From Daedaleopsis sinensis (lineage: Eukaryota; Basidiomycota; Agaricomycetes; Polyporales; Polyporaceae): DNA of 64,000 bases. This document shows, piece after piece, positions 47,222 to 59,101 of the stretch. The notes beneath the pieces were generated by a model. It was not told the origin of the DNA, searched no databases, and saw only the letters and a program-made list of their open reading frames with translations. The stretch is from contig CM066304.1 of the NCBI GenBank assembly GCA_033807695.1, positions 3,906,001 to 3,970,000 on the forward strand. The letters are read 5' to 3'. A program made the translations under genes and the position numbers. How positions within the stretch are numbered: the first letter of the stretch is position 1; the number at the start of each line of letters is the position of its first letter.

Positions 47222-50200
47222 AGAGCGCCTCCGACACAAGCTTATTTGGATCGGACGTCGACGGTCGGGAGCGGGCTGGGGCGCCCTCGCACGAGGAGCA
47301 AGGGCGTCGGTGGACGGGGAGGAGGACGCGAGACGCGAGACGCGAGACGCGGGCTTAGAATAAAGTGCTCTACACTACCGGCCACAGGTATGCACATTTG
47401 GCGCCAGACGACGGCCCGCATAGCATATACTCCATATCGGCAGCATCGAGCGGGGTCGCATGCTCATTCCCGTCCATGTCCCTCGGCCCGCCGCCCTCTC
47501 CCAGACGACCACGACCGTGCTTGCTCTCGTCCGCCGCACACGACTCATGTCCCTCCAGCCAATCACAGTCCGCCACCCCGCGCATTCGACTCCTCCCACG
47601 CGCCCTGCCCCGTCCGCCCTTCCACCGCACATCCCGCCCCTCGCGTTCCTGTCCCTGTCTACGCGGTAAGTCCGAACGCGCTCGTACATCGCACTGTCTA
47701 ACCGACTTTTCTCTGCGGCACACGTTAGCCATCCTCCCACATGCGAATCGCAGACGCCGTCGTTCAATCGCACGACGCCGCCCAGCTCACGCCCCGTTCG
47801 TTCAGTCGCCCGACGCGTTCCCACCACGCATACAACGAGCGCGAGACGACACACGCCGTCCGGAGCCCTCCCATCTCGTTCACAGCCCCGCCGACGCGTC
47901 CGCCACGTCCACCGCGTCCACTACTGCGCACGGCGTCCCTACGCTAACCTCTCCATCGTGGGCACGTCTCGCCCGCCGTGTCTCGCCCGCTACATAACGA
48001 CTATCGACAATTGTTGACACACCCAACGCCCGAATCGCCGCTGCCGTCGCGCGCATCAACACAGTCTACACCGTCCCGAGTCCACGCCGAGCGCGAGCTC
48101 GACACCTACGGGGCTCAAACGACGTGAGACGACCCCCACGATGGTGACAGCAAGATGCGGGGGACGACGTACCCGAGTCCCGAATCCGTGAGTGCTTCTG
48201 CTACCTGGCATGCCGTCCGTCAGCGTTCACGTTGCGTAGAGAACTAGATGACGCGCTCACCCGTGCTCCGCAGTCTGCAGCCATCCGCGTCAGTCGCCCA
48301 GTCGCCCACACAGGTGAGCTGCGAACGTACCGAGCATGAGCCGCGTGCCCTCCGAGTCGCACGTCTCGTAGACGATGTGCTCACCCGTGTGCCAGGTAAG
48401 TCCTCCGCCGTCTGCAGCAATCCGCGTCAGTCATGCACTCGGTCGCTCGCAGAGCAAAGCTGCAGACGTACCGAGCATGAGCTGTGTGCACTCCGAGTCG
48501 ACCGTGAGTCCATCTGCCATCAGTCAGACTGACCGTCAGCGTTCCGCCAAGCACGACATGATGCACTCACCCGTGTTCCAGGCAAGTCGCGCTCCGCGGT
48601 CTGCAGCAGTCGCGTCAGTCGCCCACTCGTCCGCTCACAGAGGTGAGCTGCAGACGTACCGAGCACGAGCTGTGTGCACTCCGAGGCGACGACGGCGGCG
48701 AGCAAGAAACCGTGGCACGTCGACGTGAGAGGAAGAGGAAGGAGGAAGGGAAAGAGGAAGGATGCTGAGCGGCGCTTCAGGCGACCTCATATCCGACTCC
48801 AATTAGCCACCGTCCGCCTTCTCTCGGCTGTCGGACTTTGCACGACATTGCCGCTCTGACCGCCTCGAGTCCGCCGCCCTGTGCTATACATGGATCCACC
48901 TCTGCCGTCCCGTCCCTGCACAACGACCGTTCCGTGCGCCCGCGGCGTCCTCGACCTCGAGTCCGCGTGCTCGAGCCGTCTACTCGCCACAATACGCCCT
49001 GACTCGACGCAGCGGTGGTCTCCGCTGCGACATGTCCGCACGTCTGAAGCTCCCAACCCCGGGACCGCGTGCTCGAGCCGTCTAGACTCTACTCACCGCG
49101 GGACTCATCTCCGCTGCGACAGCGCGCCCGCGTCCGTTCTCAAATCAGACAGGTGCGTGCACGATGTTCCCATCGCGAATTCGAAGTGGGCCCTGGCAGT
49201 GCCGCGTGCGAGCGTAGCGTGCTCACACGCCGTCGCAGGTCCGCCCCGCCAACTGCCACCGGCGGACGAGCACGATCGGCGGCGCGCCAGCCGCTGTGTG
49301 TGGGCGTGTGCGTGTGCGTGCCCGTGTCCGTTTCAAGGCAAGGTCGGCCGCAGCCAGCGCGAATTCGTCGCACGCGTTGACGTCGCCCGTGCTTCTGGTG
49401 CGGACCGCGGCGAGCCCGCGTGCGCCGAGTCATCGCAGCCGCGCCGCGGCCCCCATCCGTAGCTTATGCCCGCTCGTCCAGCCCGCCCATCCACAGCAGC
49501 CGCAGTCCCAGCCGCAATCCCTGCGGCGGCGGCGGACGCGCCAGTGACTGGTGCACACTGGCATCGAGCCGTGCAGCGTCGTCGCGGTGAGCTTCGACCG
49601 GCTGCCGTCGAGAGGGAGAACCAGGCAGATTGCCAGCTCTACGAGGGGGGCGGGGCGGGGCAGGAGCGGCGGTCACGCTCTGCAGGGACGGGACCCTGCC
49701 GCTTCGCTTCGAGGCTGTTTGCATCTCCCGTTGCTGAAGCCTGAGGCACGCCGCGGGCATGTGAGCGTCAGGCCGGCGTCGTGCCGCAGGCTATGGGAGG
49801 CAGGAGAGGACGCCGCGGCGTTCTGACTTCTGCTCGGTCGCGCCCGAGTATTCGATTGCCAGTGCTACGGGGCGGGCCGGGGCGGGGCAGGAGCGGCGGT
49901 CACGCTCTGCAGGGACGGGACCCTGCCGCTTCGCTTCGCTGTGGACATGCATCTCCCGATTCCCGGCCGTTGCACTCTGGACCCCCCGAGTCGGAGCCTC
50001 TCTGTACGACGAGCAAACACAGCGCGGGGACAGTGTACCCAGCACGTACAGACTGGCACCACGGCCGAGTCGAAGGAGTGCGGTCTCAAAGCCTTTGCGA
50101 GCAGCGCAGAGGCTGGCCTCGATGCACGGACGAATCGTCGTCGTATCCAGCCGGTCTAGATCTGCGGGCGGCGGGCTCCAAATGCGTACGCATTCGAACC

Positions 50201-50899
50201 TGAATTTGAACACGCCGGCAGGCTGGCTCTCAGGCTCGACGTCCGCTAATACCAGCGCCGTCCCTGCACCGCCTATCAGCGGACCGTTCGAGCACTCGGA
50301 CTCTCGAGTCCTCGACGTCCGTGCCGTGCCGCCTCTCGAGCGTCGCCGGCAGAGACATCGAGCTCCGCGGGAGGGCAGGTTGAACGCGGCGGGCGGGATG
50401 GTCGGGACTCACAAGCTCGTCGGCTCCCAGACCGCGAAGGCCGCCGCACGTAAACGCACTCGATGAGTGGTGCTCTGGTACGTTTCGCGCTGGACACCGT
50501 CTCGCGAGGCGAGGCATGGAAGTGCCGCGGTCAGGGACCGTGCGAGCGCGCGGAAGTCTCATGCACAGCCGACGGACGACACTGACTTCTGACTTCTCGT
50601 TCTAGGATCTAGACGACGGCCGCAGCAGATCACTGCGCGCCGCTGGCCGTCTTCTCTCCACTGGCTCTGCACGGCTCGCGGTACAATGTCCATGGCCATG
50701 GCATGTCGCCGCTGGGATCGGTGCAAGACTCACATATCATATCAGACGGTGGGCACAGACGGCGGAGGGGAACAGAGTTCTCGACAACTAATTGTCCGGG
50801 TCCTGGAGAAGTCACTGCGGTCCCAGGGACGTGCGGAAGACAGAGGTACGCGACAGCGACGCGTAACAATGACGCGCACACAGTGACGCACTCCTCGGT

Positions 50900-50957
50900 G
50901 TTCTGCAGATCAATGTGGATATCTCCGGCGGGACGCATCCACATTGGTCTGCAGAAC
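50900..50957. repeat. Strong hairpin, unit 3
   Basis: Same inverted repeat, unchanged although it lies in the diverged part of unit 3. Confidence 0.8.
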
Positions 50958-51201
50958 GTCGGCACGAGTGTGTGTGAACGCCGACAAAGGCCGCCCATCT
51001 CACGCTGTCCGAGTGAAGGAACGGCGGACTCTGTGACGGCGGGAACTTGCCGGACGGTTAGCCACAGACGGCACGGTGGACGAGTCGGAGCGCCGGAATA
51101 TAAGTCGCGCGTCCGCGAGTCCGTGCGGGAGAGTCTCCTCTGCGCTCACTGGTCCCCCCGAGCTCGACGGCACTGTCCTGACTCATACTCTGCTCGCTGC
51201 T

Positions 51202-51822
51202 ATGGCACCCACGATCACGATGAATCCGATTCCCGGTCTGCCCGACCCACCGCCGCCGAACAACGGTCCGAAGTCGTACAGCACCCGTTTCGCTGAGGAG
51301 CGGGGGGAGCTGCGTGCGTGGATGGACGCTGATTTGAGTGAGTGTTTGACCTCCTGCCAGCGGGCCGGGGGACGTGCAAGTTGCTGACCACACACCGGCA
51401 CAGAGGAGAGGACGGGGCACGCCGGGGCGGCGATGTGGTGGACGCTGGAGGACTACGTGGAGAACGTGGTGCTCGGGTGCTCGCACAAGCTGGTCGGGTA
51501 CCCGGAGCACATGCGGTTCTGCAACCTGAGCTACCTGGCGCGGAGCCGGGACGCGATCCGAACGCTGCGGCTGCTGTGGGAGCAGGGCACGCTGCGGTTC
51601 GAGCAGGTGACGGACGCGGAGTGGGCGGCGGCGTTGGAGGACGTGGAGAGCATGGGGCCGGTGGCGGCGCGGCGGTGCCAGCGGCGGAAGGAGTGGGGCG
51701 GGCGGGACGACGCGAAGCGGGCGCGGGACCGTCCGAAGACGAACCCGTACAACCTGCCGCTGAAGCGGAAGCGGGAGGGGGCGAAGTCGCGGAAGTTTGT
51801 GCCTGCTGAGTGGGATGCTTGA
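51202..51822 (+). CDS. Uncharacterised basic protein, copy 3
   Basis: Same gene in unit 3 (exons 51202-51337 and 51404-51822). Nucleotide changes against copies 1 and 2 are present, for example near 51360 in the intron and in exon 2, yet the exon 2 protein from MWWTLEDY onward is unchanged. This hints at selection on the coding sequence and supports a real gene. Confidence 0.75.
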
Positions 51823-52457
51823 TGTGTGTGTCACTGGCAGGTATCGGTGTATTTCTTGCAGTATCTGTTTTTGGTTCACAGATGTCATGACTCGGACTCG
51901 GCGACGAGTCGTCCTGACTGCCATCTCTGAGTGCGAGTGCGAGTGCGAGTGCGAGCGTTGCACAGCAGTGTCACCTACTTAGAATGTCTCTGACTGCGCC
52001 GCCCTGCATGCCATGATAGTCAGTTGAGACATTTACTCGCCATACATACTCGCCCTCGGCCGTCTAGATCATCCTCAGACACTCACAATCCGCCGTCCGG
52101 AATACAACAGTACTGAGTGACTTACCGCTGTTAGAATCCGTCCAGATCCCTCGTCCAGAATCTCCCTACAACGTCCAGAATCCCCCCACCATAATTGAGC
52201 GTCCAGAATGCCCCCTACCACGCTCCCCCGTCCAGAATGCCCCCTACCACACTCCCTAACGAACGAGTTATCAGAGGAGTCCTGCGCACTCGCCCCGCCC
52301 CTTCACACGCAGCCATCAGCGGAACAACCCACGGCATGCAATATAATATGTATACGCGTATGTAGATGCGAGGTACCAGTACAAGTACACGGACGCACGC
52401 GTGCGACACCATGTCCAAACAACAGCCCCCAGCACCCCCACACTGACCTTTCACTTT

Positions 52458-55400
52458 TCACCCGTCGACGTCCATCCCCACTTCACGCTCTTCCTGCTTG
52501 ATGCGCTTCATCGCCAGGCCCCCAGACCCAGCTAGGCCGGCCAACGCCGTCGCAGCGACCACGGCAGGATCGCCCTCGTCGCCCACGCTGCGCCTCTTCT
52601 CGCCGCGTGCGCCGCCAGAGTCGCCCTCGGGCGGGAGTCCCAGCAACGCGCTTTTGGGAGTCGCGAGACGGGAACCTGCCTCCGAATGGTTAGAGGACAG
52701 CGTGAGCCTGTCGAAGCTCGCAGCTGCGCCGCCTGCTGGGGACGGCGCGTCGTACGGGGGAGCCATGCTGAGCGGTCCGGGGAACGCAGGGGACAGGCCT
52801 GTGAGGGAGCTCGTGCTGGACGTGCGCGGAAGACTGAAGAAGGGGGTGGAGTACCCAGAACCAGGTGCTGTGCCGGGCGTGGTAGGGCTGAGCGGGGCGT
52901 ATGGGGAGAGGGGCGAGGAAGGTGAGTGTGTATGTGATGATGATCTGTGTTCGTGTGCACGGGGAGGAAGAGGTAATGGAGGGAGTGTGTCGCGGAAATT
53001 GAGCGCAGGCTCAGTATCAGCATCGGGCGGGGTGCCATTTTGTCCGCGCTGCAAGCCGACCACACGCAGACGGTCGACCCATCTGGATTGGAGAGAATGG
53101 TCAGTAGAAGATTAACGAGATCGAGATAAATACGCTCACATATCCGCACGGTCCAGACTGTCTTTGAACACGCTTGTCACGCCGCGCAGCATATCCAAGC
53201 TCTCCGTCGCCAGAGTCAGGATCTTCTGTGCGGCCTGCGTCGCGCTATCAACTGTCGGCAGCGTTGCGCCGCTCGCAGCAGTGCTCGCCTGCCTAGAGTG
53301 TGGATGTGTTCTGTTGGGTCCGCGCGCAGGCGACGTCGCGCGTGAAGCAGGTCGTGACCGAGGAGAGGGGCCTGCTTCGCCCGGGCCATAGCTGTAGGGA
53401 GCAGTCCCACGATGCCTTCCTCTGGTCGAAGGAGGCGAGGTCGCGGTGCTCTCTCCGCGAGGATCGTGCCCAGAACCTGTGGCGGATGGTGCACCTTCGA
53501 CACCGACACCTGACGCAGTCGCCCATCTCCGCGGAAGGTGCAGGATGAACGAACGCACACGAGACCGCGCGGGTTCAGGCAATGCACCACCTGCATAGCG
53601 GCTGACTACCTCTACAACCTGGCGGATCGTGTCCACAACATCGCGCTTCGCCGTCTGTAATGTTCGTAAATGGTGTGGTGAAAGGGGCACATGCGATGAG
53701 GTGCCGTCGGGCTGCAGCGAGGTGATAAAGTTTCGAAGAACAAGGATTTGGGCATCGATTTGCACGGTAGCATACTAGAGAAGCACAAATCAGCATCGAC
53801 CCACGGCGCAAGCATGTTCACCAACCTGTAGCCATTGCAAACAATACTTCAATCTCCGCATGCTTTCCTCGCTCAGAGCGGCGCTGATACCACCGGCCTC
53901 GAGGAAGACAGCTTGCCATCGGCTGCGTTGCGCAACCTGTTGGCTCTCCTGGGCATCTGCGTGTTGTGTTAATGTGGATGCTGGCGGAAGTGTCGGCTTC
54001 TCAGGCTGCGAGCTCGTGGACGAATGTGGGGTCGGTGTGCGGCTTTCCGCGATGCTATTCATATGCACGGAGGATGGCCCTGGATACAAATAGTTAGAAA
54101 CCCAAGTAATGAGATGGTGCGAGATCGAAGAACTCGCCTTCTCGTGGCCATGCGTCTTCTTCCCTCATTCTCTCACTTGAGGAGCTGTCTCTGCGCGTCA
54201 TGGACACATCCCGATCCTCCCATGGGCGTCTCGGATCTGGGGCATCCATTGAATCGCTTCGCGACCGGTCTCGACTAGAAGTGCGGCGAGCATAGCTGCC
54301 AAACTGGGATGGCGGACATCAGCTCGATGAACGTAGTTGTAAACGGGGCTCTGTACGACGGAAGATGGAATTGAAACGGCCTGCCACGGTAATCCTTGAA
54401 GCTGTCGCGCTCATCAACCAGCTTCAGCTCGTTTCGTTATCAACAGTATAGGCCCGTTCCTATGCGATCTTAAGTCGTATGAACGCAGGTATTCGCAGAG
54501 TGCCTGCGTCGTACTGCTAATCGACGTTCACCGACAGTCTCAATATAGCAGGCTTATACATGGGAGTTTTCCCAGAGGAACCAAAGGTTTACTTGCCCTG
54601 AATGCCACAGACGTCGCCTAGAGCCCCCCAACGTCATAGGTGCGTCGTTGTAGTCGCACACTTTCTGAAAGCGGTGGGAGCATCCGGGACCTCCCGCCTC
54701 GCAGCATCCCAGATGACCTCCCCACAGCGCCAGAACGCGTTCGATAACGAAATCCAAACGCAGAACGATAGAGGGAGGGAAGAGGGAGCGGGGAACAGAG
54801 AAGAATACGCACCCTATCCAGCTGCCTACAGGCAAAGTCGTCGAGTTGTCCGACAGGGAGACGGTCAATGACCGGGCGCGAGATGGACTTCATGGACGAT
54901 TCCATCATCTCGGCGCCATACTGCAACAAACGGATCCGCGTCAGCAACCGGTAGGATGTAGGGGATTATATGTAGTCATAATCAGAGTATATGCGCACCT
55001 TGACGACTCGCGAGCTCGCCTTGCTCTGCTCGTACGCGCGGATCGCGGTGTTCACGAGCGGGAGGTTCGACACGCGCGACAGGCTCTTCCACTCCTCGCC
55101 CTCCTGCTCCCTGTCCCTGTTCCTCTCCCATTCTCTCTCCCCGAGCCGGTCCCGGCGGTCGTCCCCCTCCGCCTCTTCGCGCAGATCCTCCTCCATCAGC
55201 GACGGCGACGGCAGCGACGGCGAGCTCGTCGCGGAGGTCACGGAGAGTGCGGGGGTCGTGTGGAACGCTGCCGGTGCGGGGTATTCGCACACGCCCATCC
55301 AAAGGCACAATCAGACGCAGACGCATGCGCGATGAATGTAAAGGCAAACGCGTTGGGGTAAAAGACCGCTTCAAAAGAGATAGTATATGTTGTACGCACA

Positions 55401-55490
55401 TGTCAATGGCGAGCCGTTCACGCTGTTGCGCATGTCCCCGAGGGCGCGCACCGCGATGCGCACCGACTCGTCCTGGTCGGCCAGCGCCAT
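52458..55490 (-). CDS. OPI1: Opi1-type transcriptional repressor, copy 4 (original locus)
   Basis: The diverged member beside the GATA gene; start at 55490, stop at 52458. All family signatures of copies 1-3 are intact (LKYCLQWLQ, IDAQILVLRNF, MMESSMKSISRPVIDR). Protein differences are clustered: PPEGDSGGARGEKRRS here against PPEGDERGSRGEKRRS, TSSTSSLTGL against TSSTGSLTGL, GGLAMKRIKQ against GGLSMKRIKQ, and VGQLDDFACR against VGQLGDFACR. The first intron start also differs (55380-55425). Because its upstream side continues without a break into the GATA gene, this is the copy I take as ancestral. Confidence 0.87.
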
Positions 55491-55627
55491 GGTTGGTGGT
55501 CAGGGCTGAGTCGAGATTGGCGACAGCGGGAGAGGGGGAAGTAGCGAGGCCAGGATGTGGAGCAGAAGAGAGCGCAGGTGCGAGATCTTGGGGAACGACG
55601 TCGAGAAGCACATGAAATCGACCACGC

Positions 55628-55664
55628 GATAACTTTCACGTGGGTTTCCAATTCAAATCTTATC
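55628..55664. promoter_or_regulatory. Imperfect GATA pair upstream of OPI1 copy 4
   Basis: GATAA at 55628-55632 and CTTATC at 55659-55664 keep the two core motifs in opposite orientation, but the surrounding palindrome seen in copies 1-3 is lost or had not yet formed. Confidence 0.45.
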
Positions 55665-56114
55665 TTGAGACGCTCGCGCCTCCCACACACGAGGCTATTT
55701 CAACTTCGTCGACGGTCGGGAGCAGGTCAGGGCACCCTCGCACCAGCGGCGAGGGCGAGGAGAAGCAATAGCGTTGGTGGACGAGGAGGAGGACGCGAGA
55801 CGCGGGCTTAGAATAAAGTGCTCTACACTACCGGCCACAGGGCCACGTACATACACGCATAATAGAAATCCGGACACAACGGAAAAGCCTATAGTATATA
55901 TCCAACAGTCCGCCCTGGACGGGAGCAACGGGAAGCGAGAACATAACACAGAGGGAGGAGGGGGGCAGGGACAAAGGAAAGGGAAAGGGACAGAGAAAGC
56001 GAGAGGGAAAGCGAGAGGGGGAGGAGAGGGGGAGGGGGCTATGCACATTTTGCGCCAGACGACGGGGCCGCATACCATATAATCCATAACGGCAGCACGA
56101 GCGAGGTCGCATGC

Positions 56115-59101
56115 TCATTCCCGTGCGGCAGCTTGCGGGGGAGGAGGCGCGACATGCCACACCGACGCACTCGTGCCTTCACGAGCCGCCTTCTCCCGAC
56201 TCAGGGGCACAGAGGGTGCCGCGCCCTCCCCTTGCTGGGGCTGTCCCGCCTGCTGAGCGGACGACGACGACGACGTCGGCTGGGGCGGCTGCGACTGGGA
56301 CTGCGGGGCGTCCTGGGACGGCGGCCCGCCGCCCGCGCGCATCTCGTCCATCCCGCGGCGCACGTCCGCCATCATCTTGTCCGTCCTGTCCAGCAGCCCC
56401 TCGAGCCGTCTGCGCTCCTCGGCGAGGATCCGGTAGTGCTGGTCGAGGTCTGTGATGCTCGGGAGGGGCGTCACGCCCTCCATGGGCTGCGGGGCGACCG
56501 CCCCGCCCGTGTGGTAGAACGACGGGCCGACGTGCGCGAATGGCGGTGGGGGAGCATGCGTGGGGACGTGTAGTGGGGGAATCCCGTACGCTGCGCCCGG
56601 GGGCGGGTTCATGGCGTGGCCCGCGAGCGGCGAGTGCGTCCTGCTCGGAACCCCTGGGCCAGCGGGGATGTTGCCCTGCGCCGAGCCCGAGCGAACATAG
56701 CTCGGGGGTGGGGCAGGCACGCCGCCGCCGTACTGCGAGTTCATAAGGGTCGTCACGACCTCGGGCCCGAGTGCAGCAATGAGCCCGGGGAGAGATTGGG
56801 TGGGATGGGCTTGGGGGAACGGGTTTCCACGAGGAGCACCTGGACCATACCGTTCCAACTCCTGCTGCGTCAGGCCGGAAGGATCGCCCATACCCTGCAT
56901 CATCGCTTCACCCCACTGACCCGCTTGAACATTGGTGCTCTCTCGTGATCCGCCGCGTGCGGTGCCACGTCCAGCTGACCGACGCGCTTTGCGTGGCTTG
57001 CGCTCATCCTCCTCGTCGTCGTCATCAATGCCCTCTGCGTCCTTGTCTCGCGCCTTGGAAGTACGAGGACGACGAGCCCGTTTCTTCGGCTGCTCCTCCT
57101 CGCTCTCTGTCTGCGCACCAGCGGATCCGGAAGGCAACGCGCGACCAACGCTCGCGAGGACCTCAGCTGCAGCCTGGTCCGTCATACGGTCCTGTGGAGT
57201 CGGCGAGCTCGGGGCGCCAGGTGCTGCTGGGACGCGTTTACGCCGCTTGATCACGGTCTTCTTCATCGAGTTCGGACGGTGGGTGCCGTGAAGCTTGAAA
57301 TAAAGACCTGTGCGGGTAGAGGAGCGAAGAGAGCGATAGAGAGCGTCAGTGAGAGTTTCGAACAAGAGCTGAGCGCCACGAAATCCGAAGAATATTGCGT
57401 AATTGGCCCACCGTCACCGTCACCCGCAACCAATTTGCCGGGCTATGTAGTGGCGACCGCCCCAGCGGTCGATGACATTGAAACTCACGCCAGGTTGGCT
57501 AGTGTCCTCCCTCCACCAATGGGAGGTCCGCTGCGTACACGCTATCTGATAAGATATCAAAGACAGATACGCGACGTATCAGATCTATCTCACGGGGGCC
57601 GTCTAGGCGCCCACTGAGATAACAGCAGCGGCCGCAACGCGAGACAAAGGCCACCTCCCCCGTGTTGCGTGGCATGGAACGGGAAAAGACTGCAGACGGT
57701 AACAGCGAACACGTACCACATGCGTTGCAGATGTTGTTTCCCACATCATCTCTCCGCCATAACGGAGTAGTGCTCGTCGAACAATTCGCACAGCTGAGCG
57801 CGCCCACCTGGCCACGACCTCTTGACCGGTTGGTAGCAGGAATTTGTGAGCTGATAACGGGAGACGATTCGGCGCCTGAGGTCTCTGCGCCCTGTTCTAC
57901 TCCAGTGGCTGCACCATCTGTCTTCGGAGGAGATGGTTGCCCGTTGGCGGATTCGAGAGCTCCTGCTTGGATCGCGTTGTTGAATGTAGGGCACCCATCA
58001 CAAGCGGACGTGCCTCCGGTACCGTCACAACGCCCATCTCCGGGACAAGTGCCGCCCTGATGCTTCTGCGCGGGGGTCCGGGGAGCATCGACAATTTGAC
58101 TCTTCGCCTGGTGTAGAGCTGGAGACGCGGCGGGCGTAGGCATGGTGGGCGACGCCGTTCTACGCTCAACGTGTTCTTGCGACTGGAAGGGGCTAGGGGG
58201 GGCAGAATGTTTCGCGTTTGGATGTGTCGCCGACTGGAGCGTCGAGGTGCGACCGAGGGAGACGGGGCGAGGGACGTGCTTTGTTCTGTAGTAGAGACCT
58301 ACAGAGAGCAGCGATCAGTGAGTGAGGCAAGTGGGGTAAGGCACGAAGATATTATCAGCCAGTGCAGTGAAACATGAGCATGTCAGCAGGCATATCGCAA
58401 GGCGGATAGTCCAGAGCGAGTGGGGTAGACGAAAAAGCAAGTCCATCCCAGGATCATGATGCCGCGAGCCCCTTAGCAGGGCACGGTGCATGATAATTGC
58501 AGAGACGCGGTGCTGGTGTGTGAGGAGCGATATCCGCACGGCTGACACAGGACATGCTCTCAACGCATAGATGCGGCGAGGAATCGATATGATTGCCTCC
58601 GAGACTACGACGAACGCGTAGGACACGTGGCGGAAGAGTCAAATTATCAGGACCCCGCGACTCATTGAGGAGATGAAACAGAGAAGACAGTCACGGGCGG
58701 CGGGGATACCGCACAGTAGTTATAGATGACAATGGACACTTACCACAGGCGTTACATATAGACTTGCCGTCGTCACCGCGCCTCCACTGAGGGGTAGTAG
58801 CGGTCCCGCAGTTGGTACAAGCCAACTCTGAGTTAGCGGGTGGGTTGTTCTGGTCCGCTACAGGATCGCCGCTGTCTCCAAAGCGCTCCTTGAGTGCCGG
58901 GTCTATAGGAAAGGGGGAATTGGCGTTCCGTCCTTGTATGGGAGGAAGGTGGGTCGAAGCGGCAAGGGGAGACGCGTCGTCCCTGGAGTGATCGGAGGGA
59001 GGCGGGGTGTGTATATGGCCGTTATACTGTAGCCTAGACATGGATGAGAGCGCGTTGTTGTGCATGTTCACGACGGGCGACTCGAGGACGACCGGGGCCA
59101 T
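56115..59101 (-). CDS. sreA: Iron-responsive two-finger GATA repressor (SRE/SreA/Urbs1 type)
   Basis: Represses siderophore and iron-uptake genes when iron is plentiful in other fungi. Exons 59101-58744, 58298-57717 and 57307-56115 join in frame to 710 residues. Zinc finger 1: [20 protein letters not shown], then [19 protein letters not shown]. Zinc finger 2: [20 protein letters not shown], then [20 protein letters not shown] and [10 protein letters not shown]. Between them lies the family's cysteine-rich iron-sensing segment [20 protein letters not shown], which is what separates SRE proteins from other GATA factors. The C-terminal part has an acidic/basic stretch ([19 protein letters not shown]), Pro-rich regions and a coiled-coil-like helix ([20 protein letters not shown]). 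Both fingers are split by an intron at the same point, just after the last zinc cysteine, and these introns are long (445 and 409 nt). Gene looks intact. Confidence 0.93.
57544..57552 (+). promoter_or_regulatory. Candidate SRE binding site in SRE intron 2
   Basis: ATCTGATAA matches exactly the consensus ATCWGATAA known for Urbs1 and SreA. A second near match in reverse orientation (revcomp ATCTGATAC) lies at 57576-57584. Both are inside intron 2 of the GATA gene itself, so autoregulation is plausible but unproven. Confidence 0.5.

Larger units (their letters stand above)
43982..52424. repeat. Tandem array unit 3 (8443 bp, chimeric)
   Basis: Same content. The first ~5.25 kb reads the same as units 1-2. 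From about 49238 onward substitutions and small indels appear, and the C-rich minisatellite at its end is shorter, giving 22 bp less in total. Confidence 0.95.
52425..56126. repeat. Tandem array partial unit 4, at the presumed original locus
   Basis: Starts at the same GCCCCCAGC boundary and carries a complete, more diverged OPI1. Homology then becomes patchy: about 55350-55850 is altered and 55860-56035 is an extra purine-rich stretch. It resumes at 56037-56126 and ends inside the last codons of the GATA gene. Confidence 0.9.

Noticed and set aside
27052..56126. Array as a transposon or viral insertion
   Set aside because: No terminal repeats, transposase, reverse transcriptase or integrase seen; the units carry ordinary cellular genes and fit unequal exchange better.
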